Part shown: one piece after another, positions 15,499-24,429 of the stretch
How the letters are laid out: each line of letters opens with the position of its first letter
Position numbering within the stretch: the first letter of the stretch is position 1
Source of the DNA: Phycisphaerales bacterium
Lineage (GTDB): Bacteria > Planctomycetota > Phycisphaerae > Phycisphaerales > UBA1924
Direction: 5' to 3'
DNA: 64,000 nt
Assembly (NCBI GenBank): GCA_013360695.1
Contig: JABWBC010000002.1
Span: 1-64,000 of the forward strand
The notes under the pieces: model-generated
The model's input: only the letters and a program-made list of their open reading frames with translations
What the model was told of the DNA's origin: nothing
Database searches by the model: none
Made by a program: the position numbers and the translations under genes

Positions 15499-17375
15499 AC
15501 TCCGACGACGACCAGCGATCCGCGGCCGAGGTTTACGCCGCGCGTCTGGAAGTCCTCATGCCAACCCGCGCCACGAAGCGACTCGGCGGCTCGCGATAAT
15601 TCGATCGGCGCGATGACAAGTCCCTCCGGGTGCGCCGCGGCCCATTCAGCGATGGACTCCTCCGGCACGCGTTGGACCCGTCCGCGGGTGGCGAAAACGA
15701 GGCTGTCTTCCTGATAGCCGCTGCACGCTAAAGGCCGCGAGGACTCTGGATCGATCGATCGGACGTGCTCGATCAGACGCGGACTCAGCGCTGTCACGCG
15801 CGGCATGAGCACGAGGAAGAACGGCACCAGCGCGAACACGCCGGCGACAACGCCCAGGCCCTGGGCACGCAACGCGAGCGATCGCGCCGCGGCGCGGCAG
15901 GCCAGAGCGATGGCGACGAACGCCGCAAGCCCGAGCGCACCGGCCGTCGCGATCAGGAATCCCTGAGAGCTGGTCAGCGACAGCAGCAGCGGCGCCGCGA
16001 CGCTCATCACCGCACCAATGATCGCCCACGGGAGCCACGCGATGGGCTTTGAGAGGTGGTTCGCGTGCGACCCCGCAGTTGTGTGCGTTGCAGGCTCGCT
16101 CGCTCGCGACTCATCGGTCTGATCGCCGCGTCGGCTCACTCCAGGTTGCTTGGTTTGGCTTGCTCGTATTCCAGTCGCCGCGATCGCCAGGAGACCGCGC
16201 CCCGAGAGCAGTGCGATGGCTGGGTACAAGGGCATGGTGTAATGCGGGAGCTTGGTCCCCACGAGCTCGAACACGATCCATGCGGGGAGAATCCAGCCCA
16301 GGCAAAACAACTCACCCGCACGACCCGCCCTTCGCTTCCATCGCTGGTTGGGGAAGGCAAGCGGCAGCCCGCGCCGGACCGCTCGCACGATCGACGCCAG
16401 CGTCGCGAACGAGCCGGGCCAGAAGAGCCCCGCGAGAAGTAGCGTGTGGTAGCCCGGCGGGCCCCAGTGCCCCTCCTTGGCTTCCACGCTCCGACCAAGC
16501 GTTTCATCGAGGATCAATGACCAATAGGAGGCCCAGCCCACGCGCTCGCCGACCGCCCACACCCACGGCCCGACGCACGTCGCGATAATGAGCACGCCCA
16601 ATACGGGGCGGAACTCGTGCAGTCTTCCCCATGTTCGCGCGAACACGCATTGCATGAGCACGGTCAGAGTCGCGATCAAGGGCGCGATCGGCCCCTTGGC
16701 CATGATTCCCATCGCGATCGCGAGCCAGAACAGCGCGGCATGCGGCCACGACGCGCGCTTCTCATTCCACACCCGCCACAGCGCGGCCTGCGACAGCACC
16801 ACGCTGAACAGCAGCAGTTGATCCGCACGCGCTTGATGCGCGTCAAAGGCAACCAGCGGGCACACCGCCAGCAGCGCGGCCCCCAGCCACGCGGCCCTTG
16901 GATCGAACATGCGACACCCGAGCCGCCATGTCGCCATCACCGCGCCGATCGCGCACAACAGGCTCGGGATCCGGTACATCCAGATCGCGTCGCGCGCGGG
17001 GTCGCCGAGTGAAGAAAGCCACGCCGACGCAGCTTGCAGCCAGTAGATCAGCGGCGGCTTGTTCAGGCGGGGCTTGTCCTGAACCATCGGGATGACCAAG
17101 CCGCCCGAATGCAGGTTTGGCGACCGCTCCCTCTCGGGAAGAGCGACCGCCTCGAACATCTGGCGGCTCGCCTGAGCGAAGCGAGATTCGTCGCGGTCAA
17201 TGGGCGGGGTTTGGAGCAGCCCGGGGACATACACTGTGATGCAGATCATCGCGAGCAATACTCCAGCGCGCCAGCCACGCGCGTGCCGCCACCGGGCGGC
17301 GACCAGCGACCACACGCTCGCGAGCACACCCGCGGGGGCAGAACCGAGCTTGAGCGGCCCATCACCATTCCGCAT
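15477..17375 (-). CDS. GT39-like (ArnT/PMT-type) glycosyltransferase
   Basis: A 632-residue integral membrane protein with about a dozen hydrophobic segments. The family's acidic first periplasmic loop is present just after the first segment: PPIDRDESRFAQASRQMFE, with the Asp-Glu that binds metal or acts as base. Relatives move a sugar from a polyprenyl phosphate to lipid A, proteins or other acceptors outside the inner membrane; the donor and acceptor here are unknown. A Ser/Thr-rich polar loop sits near residues 415-440. It heads the truB, phosphoesterase, thiF chain and diverges from the PAP2 gene, which may recycle polyprenyl pyrophosphate, a related step. Confidence 0.85.
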   Translation of the reverse strand: MRNGDGPLKLGSAPAGVLASVWSLVAARWRHARGWRAGVLLAMICITVYVPGLLQTPPIDRDESRFAQASRQMFEAVALPERERSPNLHSGGLVIPMVQDKPRLNKPPLIYWLQAASAWLSSLGDPARDAIWMYRIPSLLCAIGAVMATWRLGCRMFDPRAAWLGAALLAVCPLVAFDAHQARADQLLLFSVVLSQAALWRVWNEKRASWPHAALFWLAIAMGIMAKGPIAPLIATLTVLMQCVFARTWGRLHEFRPVLGVLIIATCVGPWVWAVGERVGWASYWSLILDETLGRSVEAKEGHWGPPGYHTLLLAGLFWPGSFATLASIVRAVRRGLPLAFPNQRWKRRAGRAGELFCLGWILPAWIVFELVGTKLPHYTMPLYPAIALLSGRGLLAIAATGIRASQTKQPGVSRRGDQTDESRASEPATHTTAGSHANHLSKPIAWLPWAIIGAVMSVAAPLLLSLTSSQGFLIATAGALGLAAFVAIALACRAAARSLALRAQGLGVVAGVFALVPFFLVLMPRVTALSPRLIEHVRSIDPESSRPLACSGYQEDSLVFATRGRVQRVPEESIAEWAAAHPEGLVIAPIELSRAAESLRGAGWHEDFQTRGVNLGRGSLVVVGVWTRGAK

Positions 17376-17439
17376 CGCCCGCGACTATAACCGCACGCTC
17401 GCCGCGCCGGTGCGGGCGGTCCATCTCGCCCTTGGGTTC

Positions 17440-18180
17440 ATGGGCAACATTCTCCGAACGCCGCCGGGAAGGTGGGCGCTCGATCCGGCGCGACGCTGGT
17501 GGACCGTGCCGCTCGTGGCCGGGGTCGTGCTGGCCCTCGCGCTGAACCCATTCGACGGAGCGATCTCGGCTTGGGCACGCTCGGTCAAGCTCGGCGGCGA
17601 CATCAAACGCGAATTCGAGGCCCAACAGCAATTCGGGCAGCTCGTGTCGATCGTGCTTGTCGGAGCGGCGCTCTGGCTCCTGGACAAGAGCCGCCGGGAG
17701 AGATTGTGGGATCTGGCACTGTCGGCCGGCGTCGCGAATCTCCTGGCGAATGTGGTCAAGGTGCTCGTGGGGCGGCCGAGGCCGAATCTCAACGATCCCG
17801 CCGTTTTCCTCGGGCCATTCGGGCAGTACCCGGTTCCGACCGACTCAGGGCCGATGCTTCGATATGCGTGGGAGTTGGCGCCCGGCGTGAGCTATGCGCT
17901 GGGCTCGATGCCGTCGCGACACGCGGTGTCGGCGGCGGCGACCGCGACTTTTCTGGCGTTGGTTTATCCGAGGATCAGCCCCCTCTGCTGGACGCTCGTG
18001 ATCTTCGTGTGCATCGCTCGCGTGGCCCTGGGCGCTCATTTCCCGACGGACGTTGTCGCCGGGGCGCTGCTCGGGCACCTCTCGGCCCGCTGGGTAACGG
18101 ATCGCTCGCTCGGGGTACAACTCGTGAATGCGATCGCCCGAAAGAGCGCGGGGTCGACCAGAGGGGCGTCGGCGGGCTAA
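17440..18180 (+). CDS. PAP2-family membrane phosphatase
   Basis: A 246-residue membrane phosphatase. The three active-site motifs are KVLVGRPRPN, SMPSRHAVSAAAT (PSxH with the acid-base His), and ARVALGAHFPTDVVAG (nucleophile His). Members dephosphorylate lipid phosphates such as undecaprenyl pyrophosphate or phosphatidic acid. Five or six membrane segments are visible. I chose the ATG at MGNILRTPPG; a GTG nine codons upstream is an alternative, and the track start lies inside the opposing gene. The stop is 17 bases before tRNA-Ser, so read-through into the tRNA is likely. Confidence 0.85.
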   Translation: MGNILRTPPGRWALDPARRWWTVPLVAGVVLALALNPFDGAISAWARSVKLGGDIKREFEAQQQFGQLVSIVLVGAALWLLDKSRRERLWDLALSAGVANLLANVVKVLVGRPRPNLNDPAVFLGPFGQYPVPTDSGPMLRYAWELAPGVSYALGSMPSRHAVSAAATATFLALVYPRISPLCWTLVIFVCIARVALGAHFPTDVVAGALLGHLSARWVTDRSLGVQLVNAIARKSAGSTRGASAG

Positions 18181-18197
18181 ACTGTCGGTCCTTCCCC

Positions 18198-18284
18198 GGA
18201 GAGGTGTCCGAGAGGCTGAAGGAGCAGCACTGGAAATGCTGTATACGGGTAACCGTATCGGGGGTTCGAATCCCCCCCTCTCCG
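18198..18284 (+). tRNA. tRNA-Ser (anticodon GGA)
   Basis: An 87-base cloverleaf: acceptor stem GGAGAGG/CCTCTCC, anticodon stem CAGCA/TGCTG with loop CTGGAAA giving anticodon GGA, a long variable arm (TACGGGTAACCGTA) as in class II tRNAs, and T-arm GGGGGTTCGAATCCCCC. The 3' CCA is not encoded. An eroded integrase C-terminus begins within 50 bases downstream, as expected of an element that integrated at this tRNA. Confidence 0.95.
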
Positions 18285-18330
18285 CTTTGAGAATCTTGTC
18301 GCCAGCGCTGGCCTGCGCTGCCTGTCGTTT

Positions 18331-18540
18331 ACTGTCTTGAGCTCGAATCGGCCCGCACGCGGAGAGGCCAGGATTCTCCGCGATTGGTGACCCCCTTCGC
18401 GCAGCTGCTGGTTTTCCAGTGGTTTGCGATGCAGCCTCAGCGGCCGAAGAGGCCTGAGACCCAAATGAGACCCAAGAACGGGCTGTTTGCGCGCATCCGG
18501 TTTTGCGGACGTTGCCGGCTTTGAGCTGTTGTTGACTGGC
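18331..18540. repeat. 210-bp dispersed repeat, copy A
   Basis: Matches 38804-39013 in the same orientation over 210 bases without a gap, with about 24 mismatches by eye. On the minus strand one frame stays conserved in both copies (QLKAGNVRKTG / QLKIGNVCKTG; WVSFGSQAS / WVSFGTQAP), following directly on the integrase remnant here. It is therefore probably the coding tail or 3' flank of an integrase. Confidence 0.85.
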
Positions 18541-18750
18541 TGTGCATGCCCCGCTGAGAGTCATCGCCAGCGCCTGCATGGCCTGCTGCGAGTTGTCGTC
18601 GTGCAGGTGGTAGTAGAGATCGAGGATGTCGGAGGATGAGTGGCCGAAGCACGCCAACGCCTTCTCGTGGCAAAGTGCTCGTTGGCGCAGAACCCATTGG
18701 CGGATGGCGGCGGAGACACATCGGGTGCCCCCCAACGCACAGCCACTCAC
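18541..18750 (-). pseudogene. Eroded tyrosine integrase, C-terminal remnant
   Basis: On the minus strand the frame reads KALACFGHSSSDILDLYYHL then HDDNSQQAMQAL, which is the last catalytic block of phage-type integrases (GHSS...YYH, with the nucleophile Tyr). The Arg and HxxR blocks expected upstream are missing, and no start or full domain exists, so it is a fragment. It points towards tRNA-Ser, and the same frame continues into the 210-bp repeat. The large track ORF that includes it and runs across the tRNA is not a gene. Confidence 0.65.
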
Positions 18751-18882
18751 TTCGATTATCGCGCCTATCGACGGCGAGGTCTGTGAAGCTTGACGTTTCC
18801 GCGAGCTGGATCACACCATCATCGCGGAACGGAGCGCCAAGAGCTGCCCTCGCTTCGACATACAGGCTGCCCGACAGACGCC

Positions 18883-18989
18883 CGCTCGGTTCATGCGGCG
18901 GAGCCGCGCCGACGGCGAGGTGCTGTGCTCCAAGTGGGCACCCGGCGATCGCGCGATTGAAGAAATCGTCGATTGTCCCTTAGTCGGCC
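18883..18989. repeat. 107-bp repeat at the 3' flank of a dockerin gene, copy 1
   Basis: Ungapped match to 32401-32507 with about 15 mismatches by eye. Both copies end exactly at the stop codon of a dockerin gene, and similarity then continues into the dockerin coding tail. In the plus strand both copies keep a frame like EVLCSKWAPGDRAIEEIV / EVLCTKWTPGDRAIEAIV, perhaps the relic of an unidentified gene's 3' end. Confidence 0.75.
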
Positions 18990-20195
18990 TCAGCACCCCG
19001 CCTCAAACGCCTCGGCGAACAGGTCGTAATCGTCGCCGTTCACGAACCCGTCGTGGTTGATGTCGGCGCCGAGGTCGCCCGCCTCAAACACCGAGACAAA
19101 CAGGTCATGATCGACCGAGTCCAGAAGCCCATTGCGATCGAGGTCCGCTGTGCTGCGAACCCATCGAAATGCCGTCTGCCTTCCACCGCCAATCATGTTG
19201 TAGCCGACGACAACCGAGCCATCACATGATGTCGCGTATGCGTTCGACTCCGGCTCCGGCCCTTGGGCTCGCAGCAGCCGGATCATGCCACCGCTCCTCG
19301 TCCATGCCATGGCGTAGGGCCAATCGTTCTCTGCGTCATACGAGTATCCGACGACCGTTGTTCCGTCCGCCGAGACTCCCTGCGCGACCGATTCCGACCC
19401 GCCGAGAGTGCCCAACAACTCCAGACCTTGCTCGGCACTCCATCGAAACGCGGTTGAGTTTCCAGCGCTGGCGCCGCTCACAGCTCCAACAAGCACGCTA
19501 CCGTCGGCAGACACGTCGTAGCACTCCCCCCCAATTCCGACATCTTGCATTCCATCATGCAAAATCCACCGAAAAACGCGGGGCATGCCAGAGCTGTCGC
19601 TCGACCAGCCCACGACCACGCTGCCATCCGACGAGACGCCGTACGCCAGAGCATCCAGTCCGCCCAGCGTGTCAAGATCGACCATGCCGTCCTTCAAGGT
19701 CCAGCGAAACGCGCGTGTGTGAGTACCGTCAGCATTTGTCGCATAGCCAACCACCACCCCTCCGTTGGCGGACACATCCATTGCCCATGACCCACGCCCG
19801 TAGAGCGTCCCAAGGCCTTGAATGCCCTCAAGGGGAGCCCATCGGAACGCTTGCAGCGGCGACCCATTGCCGCTGTTGCCAAATCCGACAACCACCTGTC
19901 CGTCTGCGGACACGCCGTTGGCGCGCGCGAAAGTACCTCCGGGGAACTCGATATCTTGCCTGCCGGTTTCTTGGGTCCAACGGAACGCGAAGTACCGATC
20001 CGCGTTTCTCGTGACACCAACAAGTGTCGCACCATCCCACGACGTGCCGGTTGCGGACAGACATGTCAGCAAGTCCTGCTCGTATCCACACGCCTGAGAG
20101 AACGCCTTGTCCGAGAGCGCGGCCACGCCAACAGTGAAGGCAATGATCGCCCAGGCCAACTCACTTCGCCGCAACCGCTCCTTGCTCCGATCCAT
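18990..20195 (-). CDS. Secreted HAF-repeat protein with GC-terminal dockerin
   Basis: A 401-residue secreted protein. After a signal peptide ending near KAFSQA come six or seven HAF-type repeats of the form AFRW...G...LGTLGG...GVSADGSVVVG, expected to form a beta-propeller. The C-terminus has two dockerin-type calcium loops; the first is degraded (DLDRNGLLDSVDHDLF), the second intact (DINHDGFVNGDDYDLF), and the protein ends EAGC. The ATG at MDRSKERLRR has GGAGG seven bases upstream, so it is preferred over the track start. It follows the beta-helix gene 51 bases downstream on the same strand, probably co-transcribed. Confidence 0.8.
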   Translation of the reverse strand: MDRSKERLRRSELAWAIIAFTVGVAALSDKAFSQACGYEQDLLTCLSATGTSWDGATLVGVTRNADRYFAFRWTQETGRQDIEFPGGTFARANGVSADGQVVVGFGNSGNGSPLQAFRWAPLEGIQGLGTLYGRGSWAMDVSANGGVVVGYATNADGTHTRAFRWTLKDGMVDLDTLGGLDALAYGVSSDGSVVVGWSSDSSGMPRVFRWILHDGMQDVGIGGECYDVSADGSVLVGAVSGASAGNSTAFRWSAEQGLELLGTLGGSESVAQGVSADGTTVVGYSYDAENDWPYAMAWTRSGGMIRLLRAQGPEPESNAYATSCDGSVVVGYNMIGGGRQTAFRWVRSTADLDRNGLLDSVDHDLFVSVFEAGDLGADINHDGFVNGDDYDLFAEAFEAGC

Positions 20196-20246
20196 GACGC
20201 CTCCGCCGTTCAGGAATTTGCTGATGTGCCGAGCCGCATCAAGCAA

Positions 20247-23200
20247 TTAGCACCCCGCCTCAAACGCCTCGGCGAACAGGTCGTAATCGTCGCCGTTCAC
20301 GAACCCGTCGTGGTTGATGTCGGCGCCGAGGTCGCCCGCCTCGAAGAACTCGGCGAACGCATCGTAATCATCGCCGTTGACGAAGCCGTCCTGGTTGAAG
20401 TCGGCGAGGCACGCGCCAGCGACGTGCTCATAGGCTCCCATGTCGACGATCGGCGCGACGCCCCAGCCCGTATCCGGCACGCCGACCACGTCGATGCGAC
20501 GGCTCTGCCCGGCCAGGTCCAGCAGGATGCCGCCCGGGATCATCGCGTTGTCGCCCGCGTCGATGCAGGGCGAACCGTCGGCCAGCGTGTAATCGTCATC
20601 GATGGTGCCCAGCACGTTGTCCACGCCGTTGGGGTCGACAAAGAGCGGATCGCCCGAGATGTTTCCGGCGCCGGCCCAGCCTCCCTGGATATTCGAGTGG
20701 CTGGCGTTGATGACGCCCGACCCCGTCGCCATGTTGATGGTGTTGTCGCGGACAATCGAGTTGCGCACGTTGACCACGCCGGACAGGTCCGACCATATCG
20801 CCGCCATGCCCGTGTTGTGGACCACGTCGCAGTTGATCAGGTTGAGCTGCGCGTTGTTCCACCACGCGGCGACGGCGGCCTCGCGCGGCGAGGCGTTCGA
20901 GGCGATCAGCGTATTCGTGATCGTGCCGACGCCGGCGTCCTCCGCGTGGATCGCGCCGACCCAGTTCTGGGCCGTGTTGCCGATGAGGCGGCAGCGGTCC
21001 ATCGTGAGCGTCGTGCCCGCGTTTGCGACGCGCACAGCGCCGACGGTCGCGGCGGTGTTGCGCAGGAAATCCGTCAAAGTGACGGCGGCGGAGCTTCCGG
21101 TGTGGACGTTGATCGCGCCCGTCTGGCCGGTTACGGTGGTGTTGTCCGCGAAGGTGCAGGCGTCGAGCGTCAACGCCCCGCCCCACTCGACGTTGAAGCC
21201 CGCCGAGCCGTTCATGGCGAGATTGCGTTCGATGACGCAGCGCCGGAACTCCGCCGAGCCATGGGTGAATCGCAGGTTCATGACGCCGAAGGTCTGGGAG
21301 ACATGGTCGGTGATCGGAGTGTCTTCGATCAGAAGTGTGGTCGGATCGGGATTGCCGCCTGTATCGAGGAAGATCGCGCCCTCAGCGCCACTGGTATTGC
21401 GAGCGATCTCGCCGTTCTTGAATGTCACGTCCGCGCCTTGGGCGACATAGAGGGCGGAGCCGCTGCCCGCGGCGTTGTTGTCCGTTACGTTGCACTGATC
21501 AAAGGAGACCTTTGGAGAGAACTGCGCCACGAGCGCACCAGCGCTGATCAGCGAAGTGCCGAGTGTGAAGTTGCACCGTGCGAAGGATGCAACCACGCCG
21601 CCGCCAGAGATGTCGATGCCGCTCCCAAATGTAGCCGTGTTCGCCGACACGTCGCAGTCTTCAAACACGTACGTTTGTGGATCATTCGAGTCCCCCCAAC
21701 TCAATCTAATTCCGCCCGCGCTCTGACCTGAGAAATTGCCCGTGATCTGAGTACGGCGCACCACAAGTCCTCGTGCTCCCAGCGAGAGACCGCCGGTTGC
21801 GACGCCTGTATTGCTGGTAATCTGGCAATCCTCCACAAGACCGGTGGCTCCGTGGTGAAATGCAAGTCCTCCGACGTCGTGGGGGCTCGTGTTCTGATCA
21901 AACACGCAATTCAAGACCGTGGCGGTAGCGCCATCAGAAATCCAAGCTCCGCCGGCGCTGCCGCCTTGATTCCCCACGAAGCTGCATCCGCTAAAACTGG
22001 CGGTTGCGCCATACCGAATCGTCGCGCCGCCCGAACCCCAGTCGCTATTCGTCGAGGTATTGTTCTCAAACAACGTGCCGGAAACGGCGGCTGAGGCCAT
22101 GGAGGGGCCAACGTGCAGACCCGCATCATACGACGCGGTATTTCCCCGGATGATGCAGTCCGCGATCGTCGCGTTTGGGAAGTAGTCCCATTCACGATGC
22201 ACAACAACCGTTCCGGTGCCGCCCACGCATGTGTTGCCTTGAGCGATCGACCGCCTGAGGATCATCGGCCCACCGAAGTCATAGACGGCGCTTCCGTCGA
22301 AGGCCGAATTGCCCTGAAATGTGCAGTCTTCGATGATGTTCGTTCCGTTCGGACCCACGAACACGCCCGCGCCATTGCCCCGCGGCATGGAGTTGTTCTC
22401 GAACAGGCAGCGGCTGATGGTCACGATCTCGTTGTCGAACCAGACGCAGATGCCCGCGCCGCCGTTGAAAAACTCTCCGTTGGCGCTGTTGCCCCGGAAG
22501 GTGGAGTCGGCGACATTGACCGTGAGTGCGTTGCCGTTGATGTTGAGCCCGCCGCCGGTGCCCCAGTCGGCGGTGGCGCTGTTGTTCTCAAAGGTGCAGA
22601 AGGACACGGAGCCGGGCGACGAGGAATCGCCGTCGAGCGCCAGCCCGCCGACAACCGGCGCGGAGTTGCCCGTGAAAGTAGTTCCGGAAAACGTCGACTT
22701 GCTCCAGGCCATGCGCGCGCCGCCGGAATACTGGGCGGCGGTGTTGCGATCAAACGTGCAGTTCGTTGCCGTGACAAGTCCGGTCCCGTTGACCCCCTCG
22801 GCCACCAGTCCACCGCCGAAATCGCCGGCGGTGTTCCGCTCAAAGACAACGCCAGTCAAAGAAACAAGCGAGTTGGGCTGATCGGCGTATAGGCCGCCTC
22901 CGCGCTCGGTGGCGGTGTTGGTCACGAAAGTGCAGTCGTTCAACACGACCGACCCATTCCAGAGTCGAAGACCGCCTCCCCAGACCGCGGCGTTGCTTTG
23001 AAAGCTGCATGAGGCGAACGATGCGTTCCCGGCGCCGTCCACATGGACCCCGCCGCCACCGTTGGTGGCATTTCCGTTCGAGAAAGTACAGCGCAGGAAC
23101 GATGACGGGCCGGAGCCGACCCAACCACCCGCACCGTGATCCGTGGCAGTATTTGCGTCGAAGGTGCAATCGGTGAAGGTCGCCGTCCCGGAGCCAATCT

Positions 23201-23720
23201 CGCAGACGCCGCCGCCGAACGTCGCCGTGTTCTGGCGGAAGCTGCAATTCTGGAAAGCCGGGGTTCCGGCCCCGAAGAAGTAAGCGCCGCCGCCGCGGGT
23301 GGCGCCGCTGCTCTCAATGACCATGTTCTTGATGACGGGCGAGGCGTTTCCAAAGACCCAGATCGCCCCGCCGTCGGAGGAGTATCCATTTCGGATGGTG
23401 AATCCGTCGATCACGAGCGAAGACGTGCCGCTGCTGACCTGAAAGCCGCGCCGGGGCGTGGCCTGCGTGCCCTGACAGTCGATGATGGAGAGGGCGGCAC
23501 CGCTTGCGGATCGGATGGTGATCGCCTTGCCGAGCGGATTGATGTCGCGATTGCCCGTGCCCGTGTAGGTTCCGGGCGCGACTACCACCGAGTCGCCCGC
23601 AGCGGCGGCGTTGATGGCCGATTGAATGGTCGGGTATTGGCTGGGTACCAGGCGATCAACCGCGAGCACGGAGCCGGCCGGAATCAGAATCGACGCGATT
23701 GCAAACCACGAGCGAGTCAT
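20247..23720 (-). CDS. Large secreted beta-helix protein with GC-terminal dockerin
   Basis: An 1157-residue secreted protein with a signal peptide (SILIPAGSVLA). Residues about 25-60 (YPTIQSAINAAAAGDSVVVAPGTY) are the usual opening of right-handed parallel beta-helix proteins. More than 30 short repeats follow with N-x-A rungs (FENNSATADWGTGGGL, FQSNAAVWGGGLRL), as in polymorphic outer-membrane-like passengers. The tail has two full calcium loops (DFNQDGFVNGDDYDAF, DINHDGFVNGDDYDLF) and ends EAGC. GGAGG precedes the ATG. The start is 129 bases from a divergent ECF sigma gene, suggesting shared control. Confidence 0.85.
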   Translation of the reverse strand: MTRSWFAIASILIPAGSVLAVDRLVPSQYPTIQSAINAAAAGDSVVVAPGTYTGTGNRDINPLGKAITIRSASGAALSIIDCQGTQATPRRGFQVSSGTSSLVIDGFTIRNGYSSDGGAIWVFGNASPVIKNMVIESSGATRGGGAYFFGAGTPAFQNCSFRQNTATFGGGVCEIGSGTATFTDCTFDANTATDHGAGGWVGSGPSSFLRCTFSNGNATNGGGGVHVDGAGNASFASCSFQSNAAVWGGGLRLWNGSVVLNDCTFVTNTATERGGGLYADQPNSLVSLTGVVFERNTAGDFGGGLVAEGVNGTGLVTATNCTFDRNTAAQYSGGARMAWSKSTFSGTTFTGNSAPVVGGLALDGDSSSPGSVSFCTFENNSATADWGTGGGLNINGNALTVNVADSTFRGNSANGEFFNGGAGICVWFDNEIVTISRCLFENNSMPRGNGAGVFVGPNGTNIIEDCTFQGNSAFDGSAVYDFGGPMILRRSIAQGNTCVGGTGTVVVHREWDYFPNATIADCIIRGNTASYDAGLHVGPSMASAAVSGTLFENNTSTNSDWGSGGATIRYGATASFSGCSFVGNQGGSAGGAWISDGATATVLNCVFDQNTSPHDVGGLAFHHGATGLVEDCQITSNTGVATGGLSLGARGLVVRRTQITGNFSGQSAGGIRLSWGDSNDPQTYVFEDCDVSANTATFGSGIDISGGGVVASFARCNFTLGTSLISAGALVAQFSPKVSFDQCNVTDNNAAGSGSALYVAQGADVTFKNGEIARNTSGAEGAIFLDTGGNPDPTTLLIEDTPITDHVSQTFGVMNLRFTHGSAEFRRCVIERNLAMNGSAGFNVEWGGALTLDACTFADNTTVTGQTGAINVHTGSSAAVTLTDFLRNTAATVGAVRVANAGTTLTMDRCRLIGNTAQNWVGAIHAEDAGVGTITNTLIASNASPREAAVAAWWNNAQLNLINCDVVHNTGMAAIWSDLSGVVNVRNSIVRDNTINMATGSGVINASHSNIQGGWAGAGNISGDPLFVDPNGVDNVLGTIDDDYTLADGSPCIDAGDNAMIPGGILLDLAGQSRRIDVVGVPDTGWGVAPIVDMGAYEHVAGACLADFNQDGFVNGDDYDAFAEFFEAGDLGADINHDGFVNGDDYDLFAEAFEAGC

Positions 23721-23849
23721 CGGAATCCTCCCATTGCGAGCGCACGGTTATGCGGGGCACGCCCGGATCGCATCGGGGAACGAAATCCGCTTTGGGACTC
23801 CTAGGTAGATTTGCTAGAATCCAACAAGATTCTGCTTTCTGGTGCCCTG

Positions 23850-24428
23850 ATGTCTCAAACACCCGCGCCCGACGCGCCCAATACAACCGCCGGCTTTGAT
23901 CCGACCTCGCACCACGAGCTCGTTCGGAGCGTGTATGCCGAACTTCGCTCGATCGCTGAGCACTACTTTCGTACCCAGCCGGCGAACCACACGCTCCAGC
24001 CGACGGTGCTGGTCCATGAGGCTTTCCTCAAGATGTCGCGGAGCATGGGACCGTCGAGCGCCTGGGCAATGACCGACCGAACCCACTTTCTCGCGGTGGC
24101 GGCAAAGGCGATCCGACAGATCCTAATCGACCACGCCCGTGCCAAGCGGGCGGAAAAACGCGGCGGGCGCTTGGAGGTCCACTCGCTTGGGCCGGACGAG
24201 GCCGTCGGAAAGGCCCCTTCGATCGACGTGGTGCAGCTCCACGAGGCTCTGGAGCAGCTGGCGCTCTTCGACGAGCGGGCGGCCGCGGTCGTGGAACTTC
24301 GGTTCTTTGCGGGCCTGACAGTGGCCGAGGTCGCCGCGACGATCGGGGTGAGCGATTGGACGATCGAGCACGACTGGCGCGTTGCTCGCGCGTGGCTGGC
24401 GCACCGCCTTGGCATAGACTCTCGCTAA
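23850..24428 (+). CDS. ECF-type RNA polymerase sigma factor
   Basis: A 192-residue sigma factor of the planctomycete ECF type often paired with kinases (TIGR02999-like). Region 2 is ELVRSVYAELRSIAEHYF...HTLQPTVLVHEAFLKM, then HFLAVAAKAIRQILIDHARAKRAEKRGG. Region 4 is VVELRFFAGLTVAEVAATIGVSDWTIEHDWRVARAWL, a helix-turn-helix for the -35 box. No anti-sigma gene is adjacent; the next gene, one base after the stop, is a kinase, implying control by phosphorylation. I chose the ATG at MSQTPAPDAP; a TTG 13 codons earlier is an alternative. It diverges from the beta-helix dockerin gene. Confidence 0.88.
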   Translation: MSQTPAPDAPNTTAGFDPTSHHELVRSVYAELRSIAEHYFRTQPANHTLQPTVLVHEAFLKMSRSMGPSSAWAMTDRTHFLAVAAKAIRQILIDHARAKRAEKRGGRLEVHSLGPDEAVGKAPSIDVVQLHEALEQLALFDERAAAVVELRFFAGLTVAEVAATIGVSDWTIEHDWRVARAWLAHRLGIDSR

Positions 24429-24429
24429 C

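Noticed and set aside
17845-18750. 301-aa minus-strand ORF containing GGFEPPIRLPVYSISSAAPSA
   Set aside because: It reads through the antisense strand of tRNA-Ser, a well-known source of false proteins. Only its first part (integrase remnant and repeat) is meaningful.
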